In this document: piece after piece, positions 38,258-47,300 of the stretch | Numbering within the stretch: the first letter of the stretch is position 1 | How the letters are laid out: each line of letters opens with the position of its first letter | NCBI RefSeq assembly: GCF_015751905.1 | Contig: NZ_JADOUF010000001.1 | Coordinates: 4,774,001 to 4,838,000 of the forward strand | Source of the DNA: Longispora fulva | GTDB lineage: Bacteria > Actinomycetota > Actinomycetes > Mycobacteriales > Micromonosporaceae | Length of the DNA stretch: 64,000 nucleotides | Reading direction: 5' to 3' | The notes under the pieces: generated by a model | Told to the model about the DNA's origin: nothing | The model's input: only the letters and a program-made list of their open reading frames with translations | The model's database searches: none | Position numbers and translations under genes: made by a program

Positions 38258-38973
38258 CCGCCGTCCTGGAGCTCCGCGACACCCACCGCACCCACGGCTC
38301 GGGCGAGGCCGCCGTGCACGCGCTGCGCGGGGTGAGTCTGACCGTCCGGGCCGGCGAGCTGGTCGCCGTGATGGGCCCGTCCGGCTCCGGCAAGTCCACC
38401 CTGCTGCACCTGGCCGGCGGGCTCGACCGGCCCAGCAGGGGCGAGGTGCTGGTTGAAGGCCAGTCCCTCGGCGCGCAGACGAAGCGGGGGCTGGCGAAGC
38501 TGCGCCGGCAGAGCATCGGATACGTGTTCCAGGACCTCAACCTCCTGCCCAGCCTCACGGCCGTCGAGAACGTCGCCCTCCCCCTCGAACTCGACGGGGT
38601 CAGTGCCCGCGCCGCCCGGCGCACCGCCCTGGCGGCGCTCGGCGAGCTGGACCTGGCCGACCTCGCGCCGCGCTTCCCCGACGACATGTCCGGCGGCCAG
38701 CAGCAGCGGGTCGCGATCGCCCGGGCCCTGGTCGGCGACCGCCGCCTGGTGCTCGCCGACGAGCCGACCGGCGCGCTGGACTCCCAGACCGGCGAGACCG
38801 TGCTGCGGGTACTGCGCGGCCGGTGCGACGCCGGCGCCGCCGGGGTGCTCGTCACCCACGAGGCCCGGCACGCCGCCTGGGCCGACCGGGTGGTGTTCCT
38901 CCGCGACGGCCTGATGGTCGACGCGTCCGGCCCGCTGGCGCAGGTCGACTCGTTACTGGAGGCCGGGGCGTGA
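38254..38973 (+). CDS. ABC transporter ATP-binding protein (MacB/LolD-like)
   Basis: This 239-aa ATPase has Walker A GPSGSGKST (about 43-51), the Q-loop FQDLNLLPSL, the signature MSGGQQQRVAIARAL, Walker B LVLADEPTGALD, and the switch His in VLVTHEARHA. The DEPTGALD form and the FtsX-type partner place it in the MacB/LolD group, which moves lipids, peptides or antibiotics without a classical import path. The GTG start overlaps the padR stop and the stop overlaps the permease start. Confidence 0.93.
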   Translation: MTAVLELRDTHRTHGSGEAAVHALRGVSLTVRAGELVAVMGPSGSGKSTLLHLAGGLDRPSRGEVLVEGQSLGAQTKRGLAKLRRQSIGYVFQDLNLLPSLTAVENVALPLELDGVSARAARRTALAALGELDLADLAPRFPDDMSGGQQQRVAIARALVGDRRLVLADEPTGALDSQTGETVLRVLRGRCDAGAAGVLVTHEARHAAWADRVVFLRDGLMVDASGPLAQVDSLLEAGA

Positions 38974-41732
38974 GCGCGGTGCGTACGACCCTGCGGATGT
39001 CCTGGCGACAGGTCCGGCGGGCCAAGGGGCGCTCCGTACTGATCGTCACGATGCTGATGCTGCCGGTGCTGGCCCTGTCCTTCACCGCCGCCACGTTCGA
39101 CATGTTCCGGCTCACCCCACAGGAGCAGGCCGTCCGCGCCCTGGGCGCCGCCGACGCCGCCGTGACGAGGCCGCAGTCCTCGGCCCTGTTTCAGGAGCCG
39201 ACCAAGGCTGCCTGGAGCACCCCGGACCTGTCGCGGCACGACGCGCCCCCGGAGCCAGCCGGTCGGGATCAGATCGCGACCTTCCTGCCCGCCGGCAGCC
39301 GGCTCCTGCTCGACCGCACGGGCACCACGGCGGTGTTCGCCACCCGCGGTGCGGGTATCGCCAAGCTCGAGACCCGCGCCCTCGACTACACGGACCCACT
39401 CGCCGCAGGCCTCCTCCGCCAGCTGAGCGGCTCCGCGCCGAAGCGCGCCGGTCAGGTCGCCCTGAGCCGCGTCGCCGCCGACCGGCTCGGGGTGGCCGTC
39501 GGGGACGTGGTCCGGCTCGGCGACGGTTCGGCCTCCTACACCGTGGTGGGGCTGGTGGAGCGGCCCGACGGGATCCATGACCAGTTCGTCGTGGCACTGC
39601 CCGGGACGCTGCCCGACAGCGATCCGGCGACGCCGGCCGTGGGCGACCGCTATCTCGCCGACCTGCCGGCCGCCATGCCGTGGACCCAGGTCCGCGACCT
39701 CAACAAGTCGGGGGTCGTCGCGGTGTCCCGGGCGGTACTCCTCGACCCGCCGCCACGCTCCGAGGTGCCCTACTACGCCAACTGGGGGCCGCAGTCCGGT
39801 CTGCCGGTCAGCGAGACGAGCCTCGCGTACGGCACCCTCGTCGTCGTGTTGTCGCTGCTGGAGGTCGTGCTGCTCGCCGGGCCGGCGTTCGCGGTCGGGG
39901 CCCGGCGCAGGCAGCGGGAACTGGCCCTGGTCGGCGCGGCCGGCGGCACCCCCGCCCAGATCCGCCGGATCGTGCTCGCCGACGGGCTCGTCCTGGGCCT
40001 GGTCGCGGCCGTGGCCGGGGTGGCCGTCGGGCTCGCCGCCGCCTGGTTCGGCAGGCCCCTCGTCGAGCAGTACCTCGTCGAGCAGCGGGCCGGCGCGTTC
40101 CGGGTTCTGCCGCTCGGCCAGCTGGCGGCCGTCGGGCTCGCCGTCGGCACCGGGGTGATCGGCGCGCTGGTGCCGGCGTTCACGGCGGCCCGCGTCGACC
40201 TGGTCCAGGCGTTGTCGGGCCGGCGGGGGGTGACCCGGTCCAAGCGCCGCTGGGTCGCTCTCGGCCTGGCCCTGGTGGCCGGCGGGATCGTCGCCGTCAG
40301 CTACGCCACCCTGCAGCGGATGATCCCGGTCCTGATCGCCGGCCTGGTCGCGTTCGAACTCGGCGCGGTGCTGTGCACGCCGGCCCTGGTCGGGGCGGTG
40401 TCCAAGCTCGGCAGGTTCCTGCCGTTGGCCCCCAGGATCGCGCTGCGCGACGCCGCCCGCAACCGGGCCTCGGCGGCACCGGCGATCGCCGCCGTGATGG
40501 CCGCCGTGGCCGGATGCGTGGCCCTGGGCGGGTACCTCGCCGGGGACCAGGCCAGGCAGGCGGCCGACTACCGGCCGTCGTACCCGGTCGGAACCGTCGC
40601 CGCGCCCTTCCACAGCGCCGAAGGGGACACCGCCGCCGCCGGCCGGGTCGCCGCGGCGCTGCGCCGGACCCTGGCGATCGGCGCCACCCACGACGTGGCG
40701 GCCCCGGTCTGCCCGGCGAACGCCGCCGACAAGGCGGGTTCCTGCGACGTGACGGTCGAGATGCCGGTCGCGCAGCGGTGCCCGTACGACTGGCGGCTCC
40801 TGGGGCGCGACGCCACCGCAGCCGAGCGGAAGGCGGCCCTGGCCGACCGGCGGTGCGACCACCTCGACCAGGAGAGCTCGAACATGGTGCCGAACCTCGT
40901 CGACGACGGGGCCGCCGTGGGCACCGTGACCGGGGTGTCCGGCCCGGCGCTCGACCGCGCGGTCGCGGACCTGCGCGCGGGGAAGGTGCTGGTCACCGAC
41001 GCCCGGCTGATCACGGACGGCACGGTGACGGTGCTGCGCTCCGTGTACACCGACACCCCCGACGGCAGCCGCCCCGTACCGGTCGAGACTCGAACCCGGC
41101 TCCCGGCCGTGCTGCTGCCGGGAGCGGTCGGCGGCACCCGGGCGGTCCTGCCACCGCAGGTGCTCGGCGGCCTGGGGCTGCTCGCCCAGCCGATCGGCCT
41201 GGTCGGCACGGTCACCCGGATGCCCGACACCGGGGACGAGGACCGGGCCCGGGCCGCCCTTCGGTCCGCCTCGGAGGGGGCGTACATGGAGGTGGAGCGG
41301 GGCACGCCGGCGTACGACACCGAGAAGACCCAGATGCTGATCGTGCTGATGCTGGCGGCGTGCCTGGTGACGCTGGGCGCGGCGTGGATCGCGACCGGGC
41401 TGGCGGCGGCCGACGGCCGGGCGGACCTGTCCACGCTGGGCGCGGTGGGGGCCAGCCCCGGGTTCCGGCGCCGGTTGTCGCTGTCGCAGGCGGGGGTGAT
41501 CGCGATCCTCGGCGGGCTGCTGGGCTCGCTCGTCGGCCTCGGGATGATGTACGCGGTGCTGTTCTCCGTCAACGAGTCCCACCGCGGCGGCTGGCCGGCG
41601 AGCAGTCCGCTGCCGCTGGACGCGCCGTGGCCGCTGCTCGGCCTGGTGGTGCTGGCGGTGCCGGTGCTGGCCATGACGGGCGCCGGGCTGCTCACCCGGT
41701 CGCGGCTGCCGATCGAACGCCGGATCACATGA
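38970..41732 (+). CDS. FtsX-family ABC transporter permease
   Basis: This 920-aa membrane protein has one N-terminal TM, a large external domain (about 45-290), then an FtsX block with TMs near 300-410 (ALVGAAGGTPAQIRRIVLADG). Further TMs, a second external domain and a C-terminal FtsX block (TLGAVGASPGFRRRLSLSQAG) follow. This duplicated layout is typical of single-chain MacB-like exporters in actinomycetes. The substrate is unknown; drug or peptide export under PadR control is the likely role. It starts by GTGA overlap with the ATPase. Confidence 0.9.
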   Translation: MSAVRTTLRMSWRQVRRAKGRSVLIVTMLMLPVLALSFTAATFDMFRLTPQEQAVRALGAADAAVTRPQSSALFQEPTKAAWSTPDLSRHDAPPEPAGRDQIATFLPAGSRLLLDRTGTTAVFATRGAGIAKLETRALDYTDPLAAGLLRQLSGSAPKRAGQVALSRVAADRLGVAVGDVVRLGDGSASYTVVGLVERPDGIHDQFVVALPGTLPDSDPATPAVGDRYLADLPAAMPWTQVRDLNKSGVVAVSRAVLLDPPPRSEVPYYANWGPQSGLPVSETSLAYGTLVVVLSLLEVVLLAGPAFAVGARRRQRELALVGAAGGTPAQIRRIVLADGLVLGLVAAVAGVAVGLAAAWFGRPLVEQYLVEQRAGAFRVLPLGQLAAVGLAVGTGVIGALVPAFTAARVDLVQALSGRRGVTRSKRRWVALGLALVAGGIVAVSYATLQRMIPVLIAGLVAFELGAVLCTPALVGAVSKLGRFLPLAPRIALRDAARNRASAAPAIAAVMAAVAGCVALGGYLAGDQARQAADYRPSYPVGTVAAPFHSAEGDTAAAGRVAAALRRTLAIGATHDVAAPVCPANAADKAGSCDVTVEMPVAQRCPYDWRLLGRDATAAERKAALADRRCDHLDQESSNMVPNLVDDGAAVGTVTGVSGPALDRAVADLRAGKVLVTDARLITDGTVTVLRSVYTDTPDGSRPVPVETRTRLPAVLLPGAVGGTRAVLPPQVLGGLGLLAQPIGLVGTVTRMPDTGDEDRARAALRSASEGAYMEVERGTPAYDTEKTQMLIVLMLAACLVTLGAAWIATGLAAADGRADLSTLGAVGASPGFRRRLSLSQAGVIAILGGLLGSLVGLGMMYAVLFSVNESHRGGWPASSPLPLDAPWPLLGLVVLAVPVLAMTGAGLLTRSRLPIERRIT

Positions 41733-41783
41733 GAATGATTCACCTCTAGCGGAGTGGCGTGCCACGCTGACACACTGTCGGGC

Positions 41784-42254
41784 GTGGCACGCTACTCCGC
41801 GCTCGTGAAGCGCCTCGGGCACCAGCGCTGGTTCGCCTGGATGGGCCGGCAGCTCGTCCCGGTCGACACCGTGATCACCAAGTGGAGCAAGGGCCGGCTG
41901 ATGATCCTCGGCAAGCCCGACCTGCCCTCGTTGCTGATCACCACGACCGGCCAGAGGTCCGGCCAACCCCGGACCAACCCGCTGCTGTACGCGCCGGACG
42001 GCGACGGCTACGTGGTCGTCGGCTCCAACTGGGGCCAGGAGAAGCACCCGGCCTGGAGCGGCAACCTCCTCGCCCACCCCGAGGCGACGGTCGAGATCCG
42101 GGGCGCGCGGTCCACGGTGACCGCGACGATGGCGACCGGCGCGGAGTACGAGCGGCTGTGGGGGCTGGTCACGAAGGTGTGGCCCGCGTACGACAGCTAT
42201 GCCGAGCGGGCCGGGCGCAAAATCCGCATTTTCCGTTTAGTACCCAAAAAATAG
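41784..42254 (+). CDS. Deazaflavin (F420)-dependent nitroreductase-family protein
   Basis: This 156-aa protein belongs to the DDN-type split-barrel family. LLITTTGQRSGQPRTNPLLYAPDGDGYVVVGSNWGQEKHPAWSGNLLAHP contains the family's TxGxxSGxxRxxPL and NWG/HPxWxxNL motifs, which contact F420 in known members. The physiological substrate is unknown (quinone or nitro compounds in relatives). I chose the GTG at 41784, which lies 7 nt after a -10-like CACACT (41771-41776). The dodecin gene follows 44 nt later. Confidence 0.85.
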   Translation: MARYSALVKRLGHQRWFAWMGRQLVPVDTVITKWSKGRLMILGKPDLPSLLITTTGQRSGQPRTNPLLYAPDGDGYVVVGSNWGQEKHPAWSGNLLAHPEATVEIRGARSTVTATMATGAEYERLWGLVTKVWPAYDSYAERAGRKIRIFRLVPKK

Positions 42255-42298
42255 GTTAGCGTTGCCGGCATCCCATACTTCTGCAGTTGGAGGTCGGC

Positions 42299-42511
42299 AT
42301 GCCCCAGGGGACCGTCGCTCGCGTCACCGAGGTCAGCGCGACCTCGCCGACGAGTTTCGAGGACGCCATCAAGACCGGCATCACCCGGGCCAACGAGACG
42401 CTCCGCAACGTGACGGGCGCGTGGGTCAAGGAGATGAAGATCGGCCTCGACGGCAAGGGGAACGTGACCAGCTACCAGGTGCACATGCTGATCACGTTCG
42501 TGCTGGACTGA
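42299..42511 (+). CDS. Dodecin
   Basis: Dodecins are small dodecameric proteins that store flavin or CoA. The 70-aa sequence has the family pattern VARVTEVSATSPTSFEDAIK then RANETLRNVTGAWVKEMKI, and a final beta strand VTSYQVHMLITFVLD. The ATG has GGAGG 5 nt upstream. It converges on gntR with only 2 bp between the stops. With the deazaflavin-type reductase just upstream, flavin buffering is a reasonable guess. Confidence 0.9.
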   Translation: MPQGTVARVTEVSATSPTSFEDAIKTGITRANETLRNVTGAWVKEMKIGLDGKGNVTSYQVHMLITFVLD

Positions 42512-42513
42512 CG

Positions 42514-43260
42514 TCAGGTCGCGAAGCTCTCGTACGCGATCGTCACCTTGTCGCCGGGCAGGATGGACAGCAGCAGACGCACCGGGCGGTTACTGGGCGT
42601 GAAGCTGACCCTCAGATGCTCGGCGATCGGCGTGCCCGGCCCGAGTTTGAGCCGGTTGGCCTCCTCGCGGTTGGGCATCCGGGTGATGATCTCGTCGCGG
42701 TTGCGGGTGAAGCCCGCGCCCCGGCTGGCCAGGATCGCGTACACCCCGGGCTGCACGTCGTACGGCAGCATGATCGGGCTGTCGCGGACCAGGGACTCCG
42801 GATAGTAGGAGTCGGCGAGCGTGCTCAGCACACCGTCCACATAGCGCTCGCGGAGCCGGCCGACCACCTCCTCGCCCGGCTTGAGCTGCAACGCCGCCGC
42901 GATCCGCGCGTTGGGCACCCCGACGACGATCCGGATCTTCTCTTCCGGGGTACGCCCCTGCTCGCGCACACAGTGGCTCCACGCGTCGGCCGGCAGCACA
43001 CTCGTCTGCACGTTGCGCTCCGGGCGCGAGGCGTGCCAGATCACCGGCTGGTGCTCGCGGACGAAGTAGCCGCTGCCCTGCCGTGAGATCACCAGTCCAT
43101 CATGGACCAGTTGCCCGAGGGCCTTGCGCACCGTGTTCCGACTGACGCCGTGTCGCTGCACCAGCTCGTGTTCGCTGGGTAACTGGGTGCCCGGCGGCAG
43201 GGCACCAGCCACTATCTCGGCGCGGAGGGTGTCCGCGAGTGTGGCGTACAGCGACGGCAT
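42514..43260 (-). CDS. GntR-family regulator with UTRA domain (HutC type)
   Basis: This 248-aa protein has an N-terminal GntR winged helix (LADTLRAEIVAGALPPGTQLPSEHELVQRHGVSRNTVRKAL, LVHDGLVISRQGSGYFV). A UTRA ligand-binding domain follows (IAAALQLKPGEEVVGRLRERYVDGV to TIAYESFAT). HutC-type regulators sense small metabolites and bind short palindromes. Two matching sites lie upstream of this gene and at the start of the divergent small gene, so autoregulation and control of that gene are likely. The effector is unknown. Confidence 0.9.
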   Translation of the reverse strand: MPSLYATLADTLRAEIVAGALPPGTQLPSEHELVQRHGVSRNTVRKALGQLVHDGLVISRQGSGYFVREHQPVIWHASRPERNVQTSVLPADAWSHCVREQGRTPEEKIRIVVGVPNARIAAALQLKPGEEVVGRLRERYVDGVLSTLADSYYPESLVRDSPIMLPYDVQPGVYAILASRGAGFTRNRDEIITRMPNREEANRLKLGPGTPIAEHLRVSFTPSNRPVRLLLSILPGDKVTIAYESFAT

Positions 43261-43283
43261 CTGGCGCCTCCGAAACGATCACT

Positions 43284-43297
43284 ACTTGTACCGACAA
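43284..43297. promoter_or_regulatory. Candidate GntR operator 1
   Basis: ACTTGTACCGACAA, whose core TTGT-ACCG-ACAA is palindromic, lies 23 nt upstream of gntR. It recurs with two G-to-A changes at 43350-43363. HutC-type GntR proteins recognise sites of this size. Confidence 0.6.
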
Positions 43298-43311
43298 AAT
43301 TACGCTCTGTC

Positions 43312-43340
43312 TTGACGTACAGGGACGGTCACCGTACGCT
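43312..43340 (+). promoter_or_regulatory. Strong-looking promoter for the small gene at 43460
   Basis: TTGACG (43312-43317) and TACGCT (43335-43340) are separated by 17 nt, close to the actinobacterial housekeeping sigma consensus. The expected start is near 43347, just before operator 2, leaving a leader of about 110 nt ahead of the small gene. Confidence 0.7.
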
Positions 43341-43349
43341 CAGGCTCGA

Positions 43350-43363
43350 ACTTATACCAACAA
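43350..43363. promoter_or_regulatory. Candidate GntR operator 2
   Basis: ACTTATACCAACAA is the second copy of the 14-mer, 66 bp from the first and immediately downstream of the predicted transcription start of the plus-strand promoter. A bound repressor would block that promoter. Confidence 0.6.
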
Positions 43364-43459
43364 GCCATCCGCGTCGTTCAGGTTTCACACTGTGCGAATT
43401 TTGACCTGACGGCGCATTATCAGACAATTGTGCTCAACCGAACGCGAAGGTCCGAGCCG

Positions 43460-43705
43460 ATGATGCCCACGCCTGGCGACGTCGTACGCCTCACGAAGTC
43501 CGCGAGCCCCCAGTTCGGCAAGCCCCTGATCCTCCGGGTCACCAAGACCGAAGGCCGCAGGTCCAGCGTCTACGGCTGGGCCTGGATCGAGGGGTACGTG
43601 CTGGACAACAGCGGCAACGCGATCACCAAACGGTCGGTGTTCGTCAACTTGCAGGGCATCGCTCCGCAGACGTCGCGGCACCCGCTCCGGCACGCCCGCG
43701 TCTGA
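43460..43705 (+). CDS. Small conserved-looking hypothetical protein
   Basis: This 81-aa protein is predicted to be a beta-rich, cytosolic small fold: PGDVVRLTKSASPQFGKPLI, then YGWAWIEGYVLDNSGNAI and KRSVFVNLQGI. I seem to recall similar short proteins next to GntR regulators in Micromonosporaceae, but I cannot name a function. I chose the ATG at 43460 (a second ATG follows directly), with AAGG upstream; a GTG at 43430 is possible. It is divergent from gntR, with two operator-like repeats between them. Confidence 0.65.
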   Translation: MMPTPGDVVRLTKSASPQFGKPLILRVTKTEGRRSSVYGWAWIEGYVLDNSGNAITKRSVFVNLQGIAPQTSRHPLRHARV

Positions 43706-43855
43706 GCCCGGCCCGCCCGGCTCCCGCTCTCAGCGCGCCCGCGTCTCGCCCTTCTCCGTGGCTGGCCCCGGCATTCGCGAGTCCGACCTGCCCGGACCAT
43801 GGACAGGGCTCCCGTTTGGGCCCCCGACGACCCGCCCGTGGCGCAGAATGGCCGT

Positions 43856-44563
43856 ATGTCCAGTGCGGATGTCGCGCCGAACCCCCGGTGGGAACTCGCC
43901 GAGGAACTCGCCGACGCCGTCCGCCGCCGGTGGGCCGCCGACGTGCAGGCGATCGGCGTGCATGGCTCCCTCGCGCACGGCGACGACACCCTGGGCAGCG
44001 ACATCGACCTCGTCGTGGTCACCTACGGCGACGGGCGCGGCCCGCACCCTGGCAGCCGGCGGATCGACGGGATCATCGTCGACCTGGGCGTGATCAGCGC
44101 CGACGCCTACCTGCGGCACGCGCGCACGCTGTCGACGACGTGGCCCCTGGCCGCCGACCAGTACCTGACCACGACTCCGCTGCACGATCCCGGCGGGTGG
44201 TTCGACACCCTGCGCGACACCCACCTCGCCCGGCTCGCCGAGGCCAGCGGGCGGGAGTTCTCCGCGCTCGCCCGGGCCGCCTGGTACGAGGCCATGTCCC
44301 TACACGCGCGGTCCTCGCGGCTGGCCCAGCGGTACGACACCGACGGGGCCGTTCTGCTGATCGCCCAGGCCCGGATCGCGGCCGCCACCGTGGAGGGGCT
44401 GCTGACCAGGACATACTTCCGGGGCGCCGCCGAGGCCGTGACCCGGACCGGGCTCGGCGAGATGACGGGCACCGAGGTCGGCGCGAAGTTGCAGGCACAA
44501 GCTGAGGCGTTGGCGGAGCGCGGCCGGCCGGTGGATGGGGACATAGCGGACCTGTTGAGTTGA
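43856..44563 (+). CDS. Nucleotidyltransferase, aminoglycoside nucleotidyltransferase-like
   Basis: This 235-aa protein has the polymerase-beta-fold signature HGSLAHGDDTLGSDIDLVVVT (GSxxxG then DxD near 37-55), with a third carboxylate likely in DGIIVDLGV. The C-terminal half is helical, as in kanamycin nucleotidyltransferases (LARAAWYEAMSLHARSSRLAQRYD). It may adenylylate a small molecule; drug resistance is possible but unproven. CAGAAT (43844-43849) ends 6 nt before the ATG, suggesting a leaderless mRNA. An upstream in-frame ATG at 43799 is less likely. Confidence 0.8.
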   Translation: MSSADVAPNPRWELAEELADAVRRRWAADVQAIGVHGSLAHGDDTLGSDIDLVVVTYGDGRGPHPGSRRIDGIIVDLGVISADAYLRHARTLSTTWPLAADQYLTTTPLHDPGGWFDTLRDTHLARLAEASGREFSALARAAWYEAMSLHARSSRLAQRYDTDGAVLLIAQARIAAATVEGLLTRTYFRGAAEAVTRTGLGEMTGTEVGAKLQAQAEALAERGRPVDGDIADLLS

Positions 44564-44724
44564 CCCGTGACCTGTGCCGGACCCGATCGTTAGAGGTTCC
44601 CGACAAGTACCGGGGCGCAGTGGCCGGCCGGGTGCAGATGGCGAGCCACCCTGGGCGGTGCCGATGCGCACAGGGTGAGTCCTCCCCGTAACCGTCACAG
44701 CTATTGATCTTCGCTTTTCGCCTG

Positions 44725-45498
44725 CTACGCGAACAAGGAGCCGATCAGATACGTCGCTCCGGCGGCCAGGGCTCCCATCGTCAACTGGCGCAGGCCGCTC
44801 GCCCACCACACCCGGCGCGTCCACCGCGACACGATCGCGCCCGCCACGAACAGGCCGGCCCCGCCCGCCGCCAGGGCCGGCCACAACTGGTCGACCCCGA
44901 GCAGATACGGCAGCAACGGAACCAGCGCGCCGATCGAGAAACACACGAAGGACGACACCGCCGCGATCCACGGACTCGGCACCTCCTGCGGATCGACGCC
45001 CAGCTCCTCCTGGGCATGCACCCGCAGCGCCTCGTCCGGGTTCTTCGCCAGCTCCGTCGCCACCTCGCGCGCCAGGTCGGGCCGCAGCCCCCGGGCGATC
45101 CACGCCTGCGCGAGCTCCTCGGCCTCGCCGGCCGGGTTGAACGCCAGCTCGCGGCGCTCCTTGTCGACCTCGAAGGCGACCTGCTCGTTCTGCGTCCGGA
45201 CGCTGGTGTACTCCCCCAGCGCCATCGAGATCGCCCCCGCGACCAGGCCCGCCAGACCCGTCAGCACGATCGTCCTCGGGTCCAGCCGGCCGCCGCCGAC
45301 GCCGGCGATCAGGCCGATGTTGGTGACCAGGCCGTCCATCGCCCCGAACGTGGCCGGCCGCAACCAGCCGCCGGAGACGTCGGCGTGCGAGTGGTCGATG
45401 ACCGGGGCGTTCGCCCGGGTGCCCCGGTCCCCGGCGCCGCGCGTCACCGGGTCCCCGACGGTGCTGCCCTCGGCGGCCCGGTCCCCGGTGCTCGTCAC
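44725..45498 (-). CDS. VIT1/CCC1-family iron/manganese transporter
   Basis: This 257-aa membrane protein has [22 protein letters not shown] in TM1 and [22 protein letters not shown] in TM2, both VIT1 signatures. A charged cytosolic helical segment (about 115-175) that could bind metal follows, then three more TMs. It probably moves Fe2+ or Mn2+ in exchange for H+. The GTG overlaps the map stop (GTGA). Confidence 0.9.
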   Translation of the reverse strand: MTSTGDRAAEGSTVGDPVTRGAGDRGTRANAPVIDHSHADVSGGWLRPATFGAMDGLVTNIGLIAGVGGGRLDPRTIVLTGLAGLVAGAISMALGEYTSVRTQNEQVAFEVDKERRELAFNPAGEAEELAQAWIARGLRPDLAREVATELAKNPDEALRVHAQEELGVDPQEVPSPWIAAVSSFVCFSIGALVPLLPYLLGVDQLWPALAAGGAGLFVAGAIVSRWTRRVWWASGLRQLTMGALAAGATYLIGSLFA

Positions 45499-46349
45499 GC
45501 GACGGTCAGGATCTCGGCGCCGGCCTCGGTCACGACCAGGGTGTGCTCGAACTGGGCCGTCCACTTCCGGTCCTTGGTGACCACGGTCCACTCGTCGGCC
45601 CAGATGTCGTAGTCGTGCGTGCCCAGCGTGATCATCGGCTCGATCGTGAACGTCATGCCCACCTCGATCACCGTGTCCAGGCGCGGGTTGTCGTAGTGCG
45701 GCACGTACAGCCCGGTGTGGAAGGTCTGGCCGATGCCGTGGCCGGTGAAGTCGCGGACCACGCCGTAGCCGAACCGCTTCGCGTAGGACTCGATCACCCG
45801 GCCGACCACGTTCAGCGACCGGCCCGGCTTCACGGCCTTGATGCCGCGCATCGTCGCCTCGTGGGTCCGCTCCACCAGCAGCCGGACCTCCTCGGCCGGC
45901 TCGCCGGCGAAGAATGTCGCGTTCGTGTCGCCGTGCACCCCGTTGATGTACGCCGTCACGTCGATGTTGACGATGTCGCCGTCCTCGACCACGGTCGAGT
46001 CGGGGATGCCGTGGCAGATCACCTCGTTCAGCGAGGTGCAGCACGACTTCGGGAAGCCCTTGTACCCCAACGTCGACGGGTACGCCCCGTGGTCGCAGAG
46101 GAACTCGTGCACGATCCGGTCGATCTCGTCGGTCGTCACCCCCGGCTTGACCGCCTGGCCACCGACCTCCAGCGCCTGGGCCGCCAGCTTGCCGGCGATC
46201 CGCATCCGCTCGATGATCTCGGGGGTCTGGACGTCCGAGCCGATCTTCGTCGGAGTCTTCTTCCCGACGTACTCGGGACGAACGATGCCCGACGGGACGG
46301 CCCGCCAGGGCGACTGGACACCGGGGACAAGGGGAGCGCGGACGGTCAT
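45495..46349 (-). CDS. map: Methionine aminopeptidase, type I
   Basis: Map removes the N-terminal methionine from new proteins. The 284-aa enzyme has an N-terminal extension of about 40 aa ([20 protein letters not shown]), as in mycobacterial MapB with an SH3-like linker. The catalytic part contains [40 protein letters not shown] and TIEPM, which supply the two-metal ligands. A -10-like TAGGCT on this strand (46361-46356) ends 6 nt before the ATG, so the message may be leaderless. It is coupled to the VIT1 gene. Confidence 0.97.
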   Translation of the reverse strand: MTVRAPLVPGVQSPWRAVPSGIVRPEYVGKKTPTKIGSDVQTPEIIERMRIAGKLAAQALEVGGQAVKPGVTTDEIDRIVHEFLCDHGAYPSTLGYKGFPKSCCTSLNEVICHGIPDSTVVEDGDIVNIDVTAYINGVHGDTNATFFAGEPAEEVRLLVERTHEATMRGIKAVKPGRSLNVVGRVIESYAKRFGYGVVRDFTGHGIGQTFHTGLYVPHYDNPRLDTVIEVGMTFTIEPMITLGTHDYDIWADEWTVVTKDRKWTAQFEHTLVVTEAGAEILTVA

Positions 46350-46358
46350 GCGTCGAGC

Positions 46359-47201
46359 CTATCCGGTAGGCGGGAGCACCCGGACGGGGAACGGCCCCTC
46401 CGCCTGGTACCCCTGGTAGAACCAGGACGGCCTCTCCCCCGCCCTGATCAGTCGCACGCACTCCCGCAGCAGGACCGCATTGCGGCAATCCTGTCGATAT
46501 CCATCCAGACGGGTCTCGACGGAGGGTGAGGCGAACCACGCCGGCAGGACGGTGCGGTCCACGTCATACCACCAAAAGAAGACCTGGCCGTCGTCCTCCC
46601 AAACCAGGTCCTCCGCGTACCGCATCGCGAGGAACAGCACCGCGCCGTCCGCCTCAGGGCCCGTCCATGCATCCAGGAAGTCCAGCAAGCGCCGGACGTC
46701 ACCGGTCGCGTGCGCGATGCCCTCGAAAAGGTCGTTCGCGTCGGGGAACCTGTCCAGCAGCCGGACCCGCAGGATCGCGCCGAAACAGCGTTCCACGACA
46801 GCCTGCCGCTCGACCGGCCAGGACCGGAACCGCGCGCCGCCAGCGAAATGCGACAATTCGAAGTCGAACATGGCACCCGCGTCCGGTGGCGTGCCGGCCA
46901 GGCGGCGCAGGAGTCGTGGCATCAGCCGTTGCCAGGTGACCGGGGCCTCCTCGGCGTCCCAGTGACTCGGCACCTCCAAGGCGAAGCGGCCGAGCAGTTC
47001 CTCGGACACCAGTGTCGGGTCACCGCCCAACAGACGGAGTTCCTCGTCGGACCAACACATCCCGCAGCCGGACACCGCGTCGAGCGTCGGGGTGTCGGCG
47101 AACAGGCGGTCGGCTTCGGCCAGGGAGACGCGGAGGGCATCCGACTCGGGGTGGCCGGTCGGCCCGGACATGCCGGGGTTCGGATGCCGAGGAAGGTCCA
47201 T
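46359..47201 (-). CDS. Hypothetical protein of about 280 aa
   Basis: I do not recognise this family. The protein has no signal peptide or TM. It is rich in Trp, Phe and acidic residues and contains an early GCGMCWSDEELRLLGG with two nearby cysteines. Other blocks are MFDFELSHFAGGARFRSWP and ATGDVRRLLDFLDAWTG, and the end is PSWFYQGYQ. TATCCT (47213-47208) ends 6 nt before the ATG at 47201, which decides the start over an upstream ATG at 47252. It is divergent from purU. Confidence 0.7.
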   Translation of the reverse strand: MDLPRHPNPGMSGPTGHPESDALRVSLAEADRLFADTPTLDAVSGCGMCWSDEELRLLGGDPTLVSEELLGRFALEVPSHWDAEEAPVTWQRLMPRLLRRLAGTPPDAGAMFDFELSHFAGGARFRSWPVERQAVVERCFGAILRVRLLDRFPDANDLFEGIAHATGDVRRLLDFLDAWTGPEADGAVLFLAMRYAEDLVWEDDGQVFFWWYDVDRTVLPAWFASPSVETRLDGYRQDCRNAVLLRECVRLIRAGERPSWFYQGYQAEGPFPVRVLPPTG

Positions 47202-47300
47202 CCCGGCAGGATAGGCGGCCGAACCGCGCGGCGCCGACTCGTTTGTCGCCACCCGACGGCTGGGTGCGTCCCATCAGGTGATCCGCACTAACCTGGTGCG

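Noticed and set aside
38970-41732. Splitting the long FtsX permease into two genes
   Set aside because: The frame is continuous with coding bias throughout, and the two FtsX blocks with external domains are normal for single-chain exporters.
37968-42077. A very long minus-strand frame of about 1370 codons opposite the PadR-ABC operon
   Set aside because: It is low-complexity His/Arg/Gln/Gly protein with no domain, lying antisense to three well-supported coupled genes.
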